The notes below the pieces were generated by a model. That model was not told where the DNA came from. It searched no databases and saw nothing but the letters and a program-made list of their open reading frames with translations. DNA of 64,000 nt, taken from JAIEPX01 sp963725255. GTDB lineage: Bacteria > Pseudomonadota > Gammaproteobacteria > JAIEPX01. Both the position numbers and the translations under genes were made by a program. The stretch covers positions 186,001 through 250,000 of the forward strand of contig CAVRXV010000005.1 of the NCBI GenBank assembly GCA_963725255.1. The letters are read 5' to 3'. Below, one piece after another: positions 36,862-45,361 of this stretch (position 1 is the first letter of the stretch; every line of letters begins with the position of its first letter).

Positions 36862-37824
36862 TTAATTGTTAAATAATGCTGCGTCAATTTTTTGATTATT
36901 CCATAGAGCTAGAATAGTGATGAGTCGCGCTTTGAGGGCGTCATATTGGCCTGCAGGGATAAATCCTGCGGAAATGAGCTCTTGTTCTGATCCTGGATAA
37001 TTGTAGGTACTGTGCATAATAAATCCATGTGATGCACGTGAAGTAAAAACAATAGGTAATTTTTTTGAGAGTTCTTTCATGGCAGTGACGTCATGTTCTG
37101 AGACGTGGCCGCTGCCAGCAAGTTCGAGTACGATGGCATCGTATTCTCCCATAGCTTGGAAAGGCCAGCGTTGAGAAAAAGCAAAAGAAAATAATCCTAC
37201 ATCGGGTGCTGGGGTTGAGGGTAGTGAAAATTTTGGAAGTTTGCTGATTGGTCTGTAAAGTAAATAAGGCTCACCTTCGTGAATCATTCCCATCGGACCA
37301 GCAAGCCGTGAGTTAAATGCATTCGTGAAAGCAGTGTGCTCTTTAACGACATAACGAGCTGCGTGAATCACATCATTCATCACGACCATCGCACCTAATC
37401 CTCGTGCAGACGGATGAGCTGCTAAACTAACAGCTGCGAGTAAATTTGCTGGCCCATCAAAACCAGGTGTATTGGTTGCTCTCATGGCGCCAGAAAGAAC
37501 AATCGGTTGTGGGATGTCAAACAGCAAATCAAAAATAAATGAAATTTCTTCGAGCGTATCCGTTCCTTGTAAAACGACTACTCCGTCTGCTCCATTTTGA
37601 ATGGCTGTTGTAATTTTTTCATAACACAGTCTGATATCATCCCATGTCAAACTCGCGCTGGGTTTTAGCATGAGCGTTTCTACATCGATGTTTGCGATTT
37701 CATTTAATTGTGGAAGTGAATTTGCGAGATCAAGTCCCGTTAATGTAGGTGATGCGCCTTCTTTTCCAGAGGTCGTCATCGTGATTGTGCCACCTAGCAC
37801 TAAAATTTTAATTTTTGGTTTCAT
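36862..37824 (-). CDS. L-asparaginase / glutaminase family amidohydrolase
   Basis: Hydrolyses asparagine (or glutamine) to the acid and ammonia. The 320-residue protein has the two catalytic threonine motifs: LVLGGTITM near the N-terminus and VVVLQGTDTLEEISF near residue 85. Also present are the SGAMR motif, GPANLLAA and VVMNDVIHAARYVVKEHT. There is no signal peptide, so it is a cytoplasmic form. The ATG is nine bases after the glmS stop, so the two are co-transcribed. A link to amide nitrogen is plausible: GlmS uses glutamine as nitrogen donor. It converges with the MFS gene. Confidence 0.92.
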   Translation of the reverse strand: MKPKIKILVLGGTITMTTSGKEGASPTLTGLDLANSLPQLNEIANIDVETLMLKPSASLTWDDIRLCYEKITTAIQNGADGVVVLQGTDTLEEISFIFDLLFDIPQPIVLSGAMRATNTPGFDGPANLLAAVSLAAHPSARGLGAMVVMNDVIHAARYVVKEHTAFTNAFNSRLAGPMGMIHEGEPYLLYRPISKLPKFSLPSTPAPDVGLFSFAFSQRWPFQAMGEYDAIVLELAGSGHVSEHDVTAMKELSKKLPIVFTSRASHGFIMHSTYNYPGSEQELISAGFIPAGQYDALKARLITILALWNNQKIDAALFNN

Positions 37825-37833
37825 AGTAAAGAA

Positions 37834-39666
37834 TTATTCCACAGTAACAGATTTTGCCAGATTACGCGGTTGATCAACATCAGTACCTTTAATCACGGCA
37901 ACATGATAAGCCAATAATTGAAGTGGAATTGTGTACAGAATTGGGGCCAGAATGTTATGCACTTCGGGTAAATAAATCACGGTTGAATCTTTTGAGGCAT
38001 TAAGATGTGTATTTTTTTCAGCAAAAATAATGAGCTCTCCGCCGCGTGCTTGGACTTCACTCAAATTCGATTGCAATTTTTCAAGCAATTCATCTTTTGG
38101 AGCGACAGCAACGACAGGCATATTTTTATCCACTAGAGCAAGAGGGCCATGTTTTAATTCGCCCGCTGGGTAAGCTTCAGCGTGGATATAAGAGATTTCT
38201 TTTAATTTCAGAGCACCTTCCATTGCAATTGGATATTGAATTCCGCGGCCTAAAAATAAAGCATGTTCTTTATCCGCAAATCGACTGGCTAATTGTTTAA
38301 TTTCTGATGCAGATTCGAGGGCTTTTTCAAGTGTTTTTGGCAGATGTTGTAATGCGTGTATAATTTGATTTTCTTCGGTATTGGTAAGTCCATGCCGTCG
38401 AGCTAAGGCGATAGATAATAAAAGTAAACTGATGAGTTGAGTTGTAAAAGCTTTTGTGGAAGCTACACCGATTTCAATGCCCGCTCGTGTCATGAAAACC
38501 AGTTCGGATTCGCGAACTAAAGAACTTTCTGCAACATTACAGATGCCCAGTGTGGATAAATAGTTGAGAGATTTAGCTTTTCTCAAGGCCGCAAGAGTAT
38601 CAGCAGTTTCGCCGGACTGAGATAATGTGACAAATAATGTATCTGATTCAACGACAGTATTTCGGTATCGATATTCACTGGCTATATTTACTGTGCACGG
38701 AATTTTTGCGAGTGATTCTATCCAAAATTGCCCTACCAAACCGGCATGATAACTCGTGCCACAGGCAACAATATGGACGCGTTTTATTTTATCAAATAAT
38801 TCACTGGCATTGACACCAAAAGATTGTTCTAGTAGTTTTTCATTCGTAATTCGCCCTTCCAAAGTATCACTGATAGCTTGGGGTTGTTCAAAAATTTCTT
38901 TTTCCATATAGTGACGATATTCACCGCGATCGGTAGAGTCTTGTTTTAAATCGATCATGTGAATGGGGCGTTCTACACGTTGTAAATCTTTATCGTAAAT
39001 TTCTACGCCATTGCGACTGACACTAGCAATATCACCTTCTTCGAGAAAAATAAATCGTTGTGCAACGGGTAATAAAGCCATTGTGTCAGATGCAATAAAG
39101 AATTCATTTGAACCTAATCCAATTACAAGCGGGCTTCCTCGGCGCACGGCAATTAATTGATTAGGAAATTTGGGGCTTAATATACCTAATGCATACGCGC
39201 CTTCTAGTTCTTTAGTCGCTTGATACACAGCGTGTAATAAATCATTTTTTGCGAGGTGTTTGTGAATTGTATGAGCAGCAACTTCTGTGTCTGTTTCAGA
39301 TGCAAATCCATATCCTAAAGCAATTAATTGTTCGCGTAAGTTAGCATAATTTTCAATGATGCCATTATGAACGAGTGCTATATCATCAGTCGATAAATGC
39401 GGATGTGCGTTTACTTCAGAAGGTTTTCCGTGAGTGGCCCAACGGGTATGCGCAATTCCAATAAAACCGCTTGAAGCTTGAGTTGTCATGGCTTCGGCGA
39501 GTTGACACACTTTTCCCAATGCCCGAATTCGTTGAATCGTTAGATTTTCTGGGTGTAGAACGGCCATTCCAGCGGAATCATAACCACGATATTCTAGTCG
39601 TTTTAAGCTATCTAACAAAATAGGAGCGACGTCACGTTGAGCGATGGCGCCTACAATTCCACACAT
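37834..39666 (-). CDS. glmS: glutamine-fructose-6-phosphate aminotransferase
   Basis: Makes glucosamine-6-phosphate from fructose-6-phosphate and glutamine, the first step toward UDP-GlcNAc for peptidoglycan and lipopolysaccharide. The 610 residues start with the N-terminal nucleophile (MCGIVGAIAQRD, Cys1 after Met removal). They contain the glutaminase HTRWATHGKPSEVNAHPH, then two SIS domains (CGTSYHAGLVGQFWIE, LSQSGETADTLAAL, LGRGIQYPIAMEGALKLKEISYIHAEAYPAGELKHGP), and end in the invariant NLAKSVTVE. The length matches E. coli (609). The start follows AGGGGG. It is first of a two-gene unit with asparaginase. I see no glmS ribozyme; that is a Gram-positive feature. Confidence 0.98.
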   Translation of the reverse strand: MCGIVGAIAQRDVAPILLDSLKRLEYRGYDSAGMAVLHPENLTIQRIRALGKVCQLAEAMTTQASSGFIGIAHTRWATHGKPSEVNAHPHLSTDDIALVHNGIIENYANLREQLIALGYGFASETDTEVAAHTIHKHLAKNDLLHAVYQATKELEGAYALGILSPKFPNQLIAVRRGSPLVIGLGSNEFFIASDTMALLPVAQRFIFLEEGDIASVSRNGVEIYDKDLQRVERPIHMIDLKQDSTDRGEYRHYMEKEIFEQPQAISDTLEGRITNEKLLEQSFGVNASELFDKIKRVHIVACGTSYHAGLVGQFWIESLAKIPCTVNIASEYRYRNTVVESDTLFVTLSQSGETADTLAALRKAKSLNYLSTLGICNVAESSLVRESELVFMTRAGIEIGVASTKAFTTQLISLLLLSIALARRHGLTNTEENQIIHALQHLPKTLEKALESASEIKQLASRFADKEHALFLGRGIQYPIAMEGALKLKEISYIHAEAYPAGELKHGPLALVDKNMPVVAVAPKDELLEKLQSNLSEVQARGGELIIFAEKNTHLNASKDSTVIYLPEVHNILAPILYTIPLQLLAYHVAVIKGTDVDQPRNLAKSVTVE

Positions 39667-39747
39667 ACTATAACCCCCTGATATTCTTCAATTAGAAACT
39701 ATACTGTATTCACCTGAAAATGCCAGTATCACTGATCCTGCTGGATC

Positions 39748-40671
39748 CTAAATAACCTCCGGGCCTTTAGGTACAATTTGAGTCGGATTTAAATTAACCT
39801 GACTAATATAATAATGACGTTTAATATGATCGAAATTTACTGTGTCTGAGATGCCAGGAACTTCAAATAAACGTAAAATATAATTATGTAAATTCTCATA
39901 ATCGATTAATCGATTTTTGTTGCATTTATAAAGAACGTAATACACGGCATCAAAACGAATTAATGTTGTAAATAACCGCCAGTCAGCCTCAGTAATCTGA
40001 TCACCGGTAAGAAAATTATTTTTTTCGAAGTGATCCTCAAGAAATTCGATTGCCGAAAATAAAGAATCATAGGCATCGTCATAAGCGCTTTGAGTTGTTG
40101 CAAAACCACATTTATAAACGCCATTGTTAATATTCTCATAAACAAAATCGTTCATTTTATCTATTTCTTTGCGCAATTTTTCGGGATAATAATCGGGAGT
40201 TTTTTCAGTGAAATCCTTGAATTCACTATTGAACATGCGAATAATATCAGAAGATTCATTGTTCACAATCGTGTATGTTTTTTTGTCCCATAATACAGGC
40301 ACAGTAACGCGCCCGGTGTATTCTGGATCTGCTAAAGTATATACTTCATGTAAATAATTTTTGTTATTGATAACATCAGGAATGCATTCGGAATTTTCAG
40401 AAAATGCCCAGCCTTGATCGCGCATCAACGGATCTACAATGGATAGTGAGATGATATCTTCAAGTTTTTTGAGTTTACGAAAAATCAGCGTTCGGCATGC
40501 CCAGGGACAAGCGAGAGAAATATAGAGATGATAGCGGTAGGGCTCAGCTTTGAAATCTGTGGATCCATCTGCGCTTACCCATTGTCTAAAAGAGCTAGCC
40601 TTACGTTTAAAATGGCCGTTCGAAGATTGTGGCTCGTTGGCCTGCCATTTGCCTTCGACTAATAATCCCAT
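39748..40671 (-). CDS. glutathionyl-hydroquinone reductase (ECM4/YqjG family)
   Basis: Xi-class glutathione transferase that reduces glutathionyl-hydroquinones. The 307-residue protein has the family's start (GKWQ, then FRQWVSADGST), the active-site segment YHLYISLACPWACRTLIFRKLKKLEDIISLSIVD with the catalytic cysteine in CPW, and a helical C-terminal half (NFLTGDQITEADWRLFTTLIRFDAVYYVLYKCN) that matches the GST-C domain. In the family the motif is usually CPWAHR; here it reads CPWACR, a histidine-to-cysteine change beside the active site. AGGAG precedes the start. It is monocistronic. The physiological quinone is unknown. Confidence 0.93.
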   Translation of the reverse strand: MGLLVEGKWQANEPQSSNGHFKRKASSFRQWVSADGSTDFKAEPYRYHLYISLACPWACRTLIFRKLKKLEDIISLSIVDPLMRDQGWAFSENSECIPDVINNKNYLHEVYTLADPEYTGRVTVPVLWDKKTYTIVNNESSDIIRMFNSEFKDFTEKTPDYYPEKLRKEIDKMNDFVYENINNGVYKCGFATTQSAYDDAYDSLFSAIEFLEDHFEKNNFLTGDQITEADWRLFTTLIRFDAVYYVLYKCNKNRLIDYENLHNYILRLFEVPGISDTVNFDHIKRHYYISQVNLNPTQIVPKGPEVI

Positions 40672-40764
40672 GTATGACTCCTGATCGATGTTGTATTCAA
40701 ACTATCATGACCAGAGGTTAAGGGAAGATCAAGTCCTAATAAGCCCTGGCACTCTTAATCCAGG

Positions 40765-41028
40765 CTAATGATTAAAAGGCGCGCCATAACCGTAGCCGCC
40801 ACCCAGATAACGTCCACCATAAGTATAATAACTTCCGCCTGATATGGTTGGGTATGTTTCTGATCGGGTATATTGGTCATAATTGGGGGTGTAAAAGATA
40901 CCCTGTGTTTCTTCACCATAGCCGTCATAGCCATTATAGCTCGTACTGCTTGAATAAGAGCCTCCGCCACAGCCTGTAAGCATTAGGGCCAATAGTCCAG
41001 TGAAACTTGCTATTAATAGAGTCTTCAT
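40765..41028 (-). CDS. small Gly/Tyr-rich lipoprotein
   Basis: An 87-residue protein with a lipoprotein signal (LLALMLTGC) and a mature part of about 68 residues built almost only of Gly, Tyr and Ser with a few Thr, Asn and Pro. Such low-complexity Tyr/Gly lipoproteins have no known activity; surface exposure or a structural role is possible. AGGAGG five to six bases upstream of the ATG makes expression very likely. It is monocistronic and divergent from the WD40 gene. I do not recognise a family. Confidence 0.75.
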   Translation of the reverse strand: MKTLLIASFTGLLALMLTGCGGGSYSSSTSYNGYDGYGEETQGIFYTPNYDQYTRSETYPTISGGSYYTYGGRYLGGGYGYGAPFNH

Positions 41029-41146
41029 TAGTACATCCTCCTAGTCATTGTTCCTTCCATAAGGCAAGTATAGCGTATGAATCTATGGTTTTCCTGTGGT
41101 AAAATGAGCAGCTGTTGCCGAGGGTTCTATATCAGGAGATAACATT

Positions 41147-43345
41147 ATGCAAAGATCATGGGATGACCGACTCAAGGATGCAAAACGCGAAAAAGAAGAA
41201 GAGGAAAACACTACAAAGGGGTGTTATGTTGAATTCTTAATGCGTAACTTTTTCATATCGGAAGAAGTTATTCCTGAACGCTGTAAAGTATATGTTCGAG
41301 GCAAAGTTAAACGCTATATTTTTAAAGATGTGGATTTAAATGATTTAGTGGTGAAAGAGGTCTTTCGAAGGCGGGTTAATTACAAGGCGGTATCTGAATC
41401 CAAAATAGACATGGGAAATATTGTTTTTCGTATGGAGGCATTGTGGTTAATTTTGGAGCATGATCATTCTGCTTATGGAGGATTGCCTCATAGTATTTAT
41501 AGTCATGCATTGCTTGCGGCGGTTGCTTCATTGTTTACGGCATTGAGTGAACATAAAGCTTTTGCCGATATTTTGACTGAACATCTTCAAAAAGCTTTTA
41601 GGAAAAAGGCTTTCCATTTTCATTTTTCGTTTCGTAATCGATCCAAGAATGCTGTTGATGTAAAAACTTTAAAAATTTTAGCGGCACATATTTACGAGCA
41701 CTGTCGTTTGGAATTAGCTGATTTTTGTGCGTGTGAACCTTTATCTTCCGCTATTCTTGAAGATCAACGATTCACTTTAGAGTTTAAAAGTCTACTAGTA
41801 AAATGTCTTGATACTCATGCTGTTTATTACGAGGCGAATCAAACTTTATTGGATAATTTGCCTAAAGATTCAGAGGAACTTAAGCAAATTATTGCGTTAG
41901 TTAATGAAGATACACAGATTTTTTGTTCGCCAAAAGACGGCATTAAAACAAGGCAAGCTATTGTTGGAAATGCTGTAGGATTGTTGGTCGCCAATATGAG
42001 TGCGAGTGTAATGTCTTTGTGTAAAGAACGTACGTATTCGGAGCAAAAATTAACCGAAAGGCAAAAGGCTGAAATTCAAGAAGAGTTTGGATGTTATGTT
42101 CAGAAAGGTTGCGCTTTTCGGCATAACGAACTGTCCTATATGAGTATCATTGTGTATTTTAATATATCTATGGGGCGATCTGCGATTCCAAAGAATGTTC
42201 CAAAAGCAATTAAAGCATCAAAAGATAAATCGTCACAATTTAGAGTTAGGAAGCTTCCAATAAAATATGATCGTAAAACAGTGCAATATCGCCAAAATTT
42301 ATGGGGAATAATGGATGACGGTTTGTTGGCAGGTTTAAGTCAAAATTTATCTTGCCATATTTTAGATCCCTCAGGTGGTAAAATAAAAACAGATGTTATG
42401 TTGAATTCTGCAACGCCACAATTTTCATATTTTCAGCATGCGACTGGAAATATTCCTACGTTAGTTTTAAAAACTCGTTATCTGGTGATTGTGGCCTATC
42501 AGTATTTGCATCTTATTGACATGGATCCTTCTCGATGTGAGCCCGAAAAAATCATGCTATTACCGGAAGGTGGTGGTATGGCGATTGTAGAGCTTGATGA
42601 CAATTGTTTTGCTGTGGGTTCGGGCAGTGGTCAAGTCACCATTCATGATAGTGAAACAGCTCAAATTCTGAAAATATTTCCAGTTGATAAAAAATTGCAT
42701 CAAAGTGCCAATGCGGTTAGTCAGATGGTTAAGCTATCAAACAATCGATTAGCCTGTGGTTATAATGGCGGTCAAGTATATATTTGGGATATAAAAACCA
42801 GTCGACTCGAAGCAGTTTTACATCCTTCAGATGATATAGCAGTCCTTATTTACGATAGAAAAACCGGTCGGCGCGAAGAAATTACATATCCTTCACTTGA
42901 AAAGGCAGTTTTTCCAGCTTATGAAGCCGATACTGTAGTCATGCTAGGTTCTCCTAAACAAATACCAGGTGTGTGGAGAGGCGGTAGGCCACAAGGCACT
43001 GCTTCATCATTACTGGTGAGCAAAGAGGGCAATCTTTTTGTAGGGTATGGGGATAAAACTATTGCACTCTGGGATATGAAAACCTTTCAAGTAATTAAAA
43101 CGTATGTTGGTCATGATAAATGGCCCCATGCTTTGATGATATTACCTAACGGACAGTTAGTGAGTACTGGGTCAGATAACACAGTGCGAGTATGGAATAA
43201 AAACGGCTGTAAAAAAACGCTAACACTTACCCATCCAGGATTTTTTGCAAAAATAGTGGGTGATAAAGTTATTGTGGCTGATCACCATAATTCTACTGAG
43301 CTTGATCTTCAGGAGTTAACAGACTCTTCACCAGGGCTTAGATGA
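41147..43345 (+). CDS. WD40-repeat protein with unknown N-terminal domain; candidate effector
   Basis: A 732-residue protein with no signal peptide. The N-terminal half (about 1-370) is helical and charged (DRLKDAKREKEEEE at the start) and not recognised. The C-terminal half is a beta-propeller with WD40-type repeats, the clearest being VYIWDIKTSRLEAVLH near 545, IALWDMKTFQVIKTYVGHD near 640 and GQLVSTGSDNTVRVWNKNG near 670. Weaker repeats begin near 385 (LWGIMDDGLLAGLSQNL). WD40 propellers are uncommon in bacteria and act as protein-binding platforms. With the ankyrin and LRR proteins in this window, a secreted effector role is plausible but not shown. AGGAG precedes the ATG. The TfoX-N gene follows after 25 bp. 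Confidence 0.8.
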   Translation: MQRSWDDRLKDAKREKEEEENTTKGCYVEFLMRNFFISEEVIPERCKVYVRGKVKRYIFKDVDLNDLVVKEVFRRRVNYKAVSESKIDMGNIVFRMEALWLILEHDHSAYGGLPHSIYSHALLAAVASLFTALSEHKAFADILTEHLQKAFRKKAFHFHFSFRNRSKNAVDVKTLKILAAHIYEHCRLELADFCACEPLSSAILEDQRFTLEFKSLLVKCLDTHAVYYEANQTLLDNLPKDSEELKQIIALVNEDTQIFCSPKDGIKTRQAIVGNAVGLLVANMSASVMSLCKERTYSEQKLTERQKAEIQEEFGCYVQKGCAFRHNELSYMSIIVYFNISMGRSAIPKNVPKAIKASKDKSSQFRVRKLPIKYDRKTVQYRQNLWGIMDDGLLAGLSQNLSCHILDPSGGKIKTDVMLNSATPQFSYFQHATGNIPTLVLKTRYLVIVAYQYLHLIDMDPSRCEPEKIMLLPEGGGMAIVELDDNCFAVGSGSGQVTIHDSETAQILKIFPVDKKLHQSANAVSQMVKLSNNRLACGYNGGQVYIWDIKTSRLEAVLHPSDDIAVLIYDRKTGRREEITYPSLEKAVFPAYEADTVVMLGSPKQIPGVWRGGRPQGTASSLLVSKEGNLFVGYGDKTIALWDMKTFQVIKTYVGHDKWPHALMILPNGQLVSTGSDNTVRVWNKNGCKKTLTLTHPGFFAKIVGDKVIVADHHNSTELDLQELTDSSPGLR

Positions 43346-43370
43346 TTTTCAATTTATGTGAGGATTTAAT

Positions 43371-43706
43371 ATGACTACGAGTCAACAGACAGTGGACTAT
43401 ATTCTTGAACAAACAGCCGATGCTGGAAAAGTTACGGCTAAAAAAATGTTCGGAGGATATTGTGTTTATTGCGATGGAAAAGTTGTAGCGTTAGTTTGTG
43501 ATGACGAGCTTTTCGTAAAAATAACGCCAGCAGGTAATAAATATCTCGGAAAATGTCCGGAGAAACCACCTTACCCAGGAGCAAAGCCCTATTTTTTCAT
43601 TTCAGGTGATCAATGGGAAGATGGGGAGTGGTTGTCTCAATTAATCAAGATTACTGCCGATGAACTTCCAGTGCCAAAGAAGAAAACTGTTAAAAACAAA
43701 AATTGA
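43371..43706 (+). CDS. TfoX N-terminal domain protein
   Basis: A 111-residue single-domain protein of the TfoX/Sxy N-terminal type. The signatures are the early helix TVDYILEQTADAGKVTAKKMFGGYCVYCDGKVVALV, ELFVKITPAG, and late PYPGAKPYFFIS, then a Lys-rich tail. Full TfoX proteins, which control competence genes, also have a C-terminal domain; it is absent here. Stand-alone TfoX-N proteins are common and mostly uncharacterised. GAGGA precedes the ATG. It follows the WD40 gene closely and may share its transcript. The tail ends inside a low-complexity stretch next to a REP-like relic. Confidence 0.85.
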   Translation: MTTSQQTVDYILEQTADAGKVTAKKMFGGYCVYCDGKVVALVCDDELFVKITPAGNKYLGKCPEKPPYPGAKPYFFISGDQWEDGEWLSQLIKITADELPVPKKKTVKNKN

Positions 43707-43707
43707 T

Positions 43708-43739
43708 GAGGGGGGGGCAAATCTCAAATTAACGATTTC
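43708..43739 (+). repeat. one-arm relic of the REP-like hairpin
   Basis: AAATCTCAAATTAACGATTTC at the right part matches, with two changes, one arm of the 30-bp hairpin at 20233-20301; a G run replaces its head. The second arm is missing. It lies directly after the stop of the TfoX-N gene. Confidence 0.6.
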
Positions 43740-43877
43740 AGCAATTAATACTATGGGATTAAGGTGTTTAGAAAGGCTTGCGAAAGGTTATTTGGATGTT
43801 TAGAAGAGGAATTTATACAATATTTTCGGTTGCGCGGTTTTGATGAGACGGGCTAGAAAATGGGGCAAGACTAAGCT

Positions 43878-44035
43878 GATTTCCCTTTCAAAAATGACAT
43901 AAGTCAAATCTGAGGGGAGGTTTTTACGCCAATTTTCCCCCTCTAAAATCGACAAATGTCAAAATTAGAGGGAGAATTTCATTGGCAATTTCCCCCCTCA
44001 TTACTAACATATGTCATTTTAAGAGGAGGAAATCT
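43878..44035. repeat. tandem array of three ~55-bp imperfect palindromes
   Basis: Each unit has a pyrimidine-rich arm (TTCCCTTTC, TTCCCCCTC, TTCCCCCCTC), a central near-palindrome and a purine-rich arm. The centres are TGACATAAGTCA near 43895, CGACAAATGTCA near 43950 and TAACATATGTCA near 44005. Unit two pairs best (CCCTCTAA with TTAGAGGG). Between units are CGCCAAT and TGGCAAT linkers. The units have drifted apart but keep pairing. This resembles a cluster of REP/BIME elements. It lies in the non-coding stretch 43707-44369; the rest of that stretch shows no open frame or RNA gene that I can support. Confidence 0.65.
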
Positions 44036-44369
44036 CATGGAGGCGGTTTTTGGCGGGCGAAAAAATGGCTCCAAGAGCCTGGTGTATTAAGCAGTTGGAA
44101 TATAAAAATCTAAAAAGAATCAAGCTTAGTTTATATTGTCTGCGTGATACCTACCTGCGTATACCTAGCCTAATCTAGATTAAGTCGAGCTCACCATTTG
44201 AGTGAGCAGCCTTCCTGGTTGGTAGAGCGTAGCATTCTTGTGCTTAGCAGTAGGTTGTATATGGTAGATTAAAGTTAAGATAGTGCCGTGGTTCGAGAAA
44301 TATTTTAATACTGTAAATTTACTCAAAATGAAAATGCTATACTAACAAGACTGCTAATGGAGGTTTAAA

Positions 44370-44927
44370 ATGGATCCAGAGAAAAGGCTGTTGCCGAAAG
44401 GTTATTTCAAGCACGCAGAGAAAGCTATTTCAATTCTACTAGATATCAACGATATTATTAGAAGAATAGAAGCTGCTATAAGAATACAGGAGTTCTATTT
44501 TAAGTCGCGTGAACATTACCACAATGATATAAATGGAGAAGAACTCACAGAAATCATATGGGATTCAATTATTATGTCTTTGTTTAAGTACATGGAGCTA
44601 TATGAAAAATTTAACTCTTCATTAAAAGCAGCGACATCCAATAATCTCGCAAGATTTTTTTATAAACATTTAAAAGATGATGGTATTAGAGATTTAAGAC
44701 ATGAATCCGCTCACACATTTAGATATGACGGTAATAATCAACCAACTGAAGACGATATGAACGAAAATTACATTGAGAATTTAGAGCAACGACATAAATC
44801 ATTGCTAGCGTTTTATATGAAAGTTCATTCATATCCATATATCGAAGATAAATGCATTTTGGATATACTAAAACAATTAAAAAGCGATTTATTTGACTAT
44901 ATAAAACAAGGCGTGCAGATCAAATAA
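44370..44927 (+). CDS. hypothetical helical protein with an RHESAH motif; possible HEPN domain
   Basis: I do not recognise this 185-residue protein. It is strongly helical and charged, with no signal or membrane segment. Near residue 112 it has IRDLRHESAHTFRYDG, an Arg-x4-His pattern on a predicted helix. HEPN ribonucleases, many of them toxins or defence effectors, use an R-x4-6-H motif in an all-alpha fold, so a HEPN protein is possible; the match is short and not decisive. GGAGG six bases before the ATG supports translation. It is more A+T-rich than neighbouring housekeeping genes and lies in repeat-rich accessory DNA. No obvious partner (for example a MNT nucleotidyltransferase) is adjacent. 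Confidence 0.6.
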   Translation: MDPEKRLLPKGYFKHAEKAISILLDINDIIRRIEAAIRIQEFYFKSREHYHNDINGEELTEIIWDSIIMSLFKYMELYEKFNSSLKAATSNNLARFFYKHLKDDGIRDLRHESAHTFRYDGNNQPTEDDMNENYIENLEQRHKSLLAFYMKVHSYPYIEDKCILDILKQLKSDLFDYIKQGVQIK

Positions 44928-45283
44928 TTATTTTTTGTCGTGTTGCATAACCGAGAACCACTATATTTGGTTTCTGTGGAAATGTTAACAAGATGAAATG
45001 AGGATAATTTAAGCTTCCAACTTTACATTATCCCTGCCACATTACAGTTGTTACTACGCATTACTCTTAAATCAATGGTGGGTCTAATTTAATGTGCGGC
45101 AAGTGAAATTAGTTTTGCGAGTTTCAAATCTCAATGTAGTACCTTCGCAAGGCGGGGCTAAGTCACAAAATAACATATCTTATCACAATAACCCGTAATA
45201 TTAATTTAAATCAAGAGCCTGTAAGATTTAATCGAGATCACTGTTGGAGTCGATACTCCGTGAATAGTGAGATAGGGTTGTAA
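44928..45283. other. non-coding accessory stretch before the truncated regulator
   Basis: About 355 bases without an open frame of note. Near 44956-44980 GAGAACCACTATATTTGGTTTCT can fold into an imperfect hairpin after the stop of the 185-residue gene but has no T run. The right end, from about 45238, merges into the hairpin-rich segment described separately. I see no tRNA, attachment site or insertion-sequence end. Confidence 0.35.
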
Positions 45284-45361
45284 ATCGTAGCAGAAGGTGT
45301 ATACTTACATTTAACAACACCCGCTACGCCTCTTAACAATGCGAACCAGAGCGGGTTTTTT
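45238..45361 (+). ncRNA. possible small structured RNA with terminator-like 3' end
   Basis: Two stems are visible. CACT-GGAGT-CGAT-ACTCC-AGTG with small bulges lies at about 45239-45268. ACCCGCT (45318-45324) pairs with AGCGGGT (45350-45356), followed by TTTTT, like an intrinsic terminator with a 25-base loop. This could be an sRNA or leader, or chance structure inside a decayed gene: the frame of the AAA_4 remnant is open across the 3' part. No promoter was identified. Confidence 0.25.

Noticed and set aside
43878..44035. Tandem units considered as a CRISPR array
   Set aside because: Only three diverged units, each palindromic in itself, with no constant repeat and variable spacer pattern and no cas genes.
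44160..44260. Possible tRNA or integration site in the gap after the TfoX-N gene
   Set aside because: I could not fold a cloverleaf or find a conserved T-loop, and no integrase gene is present.
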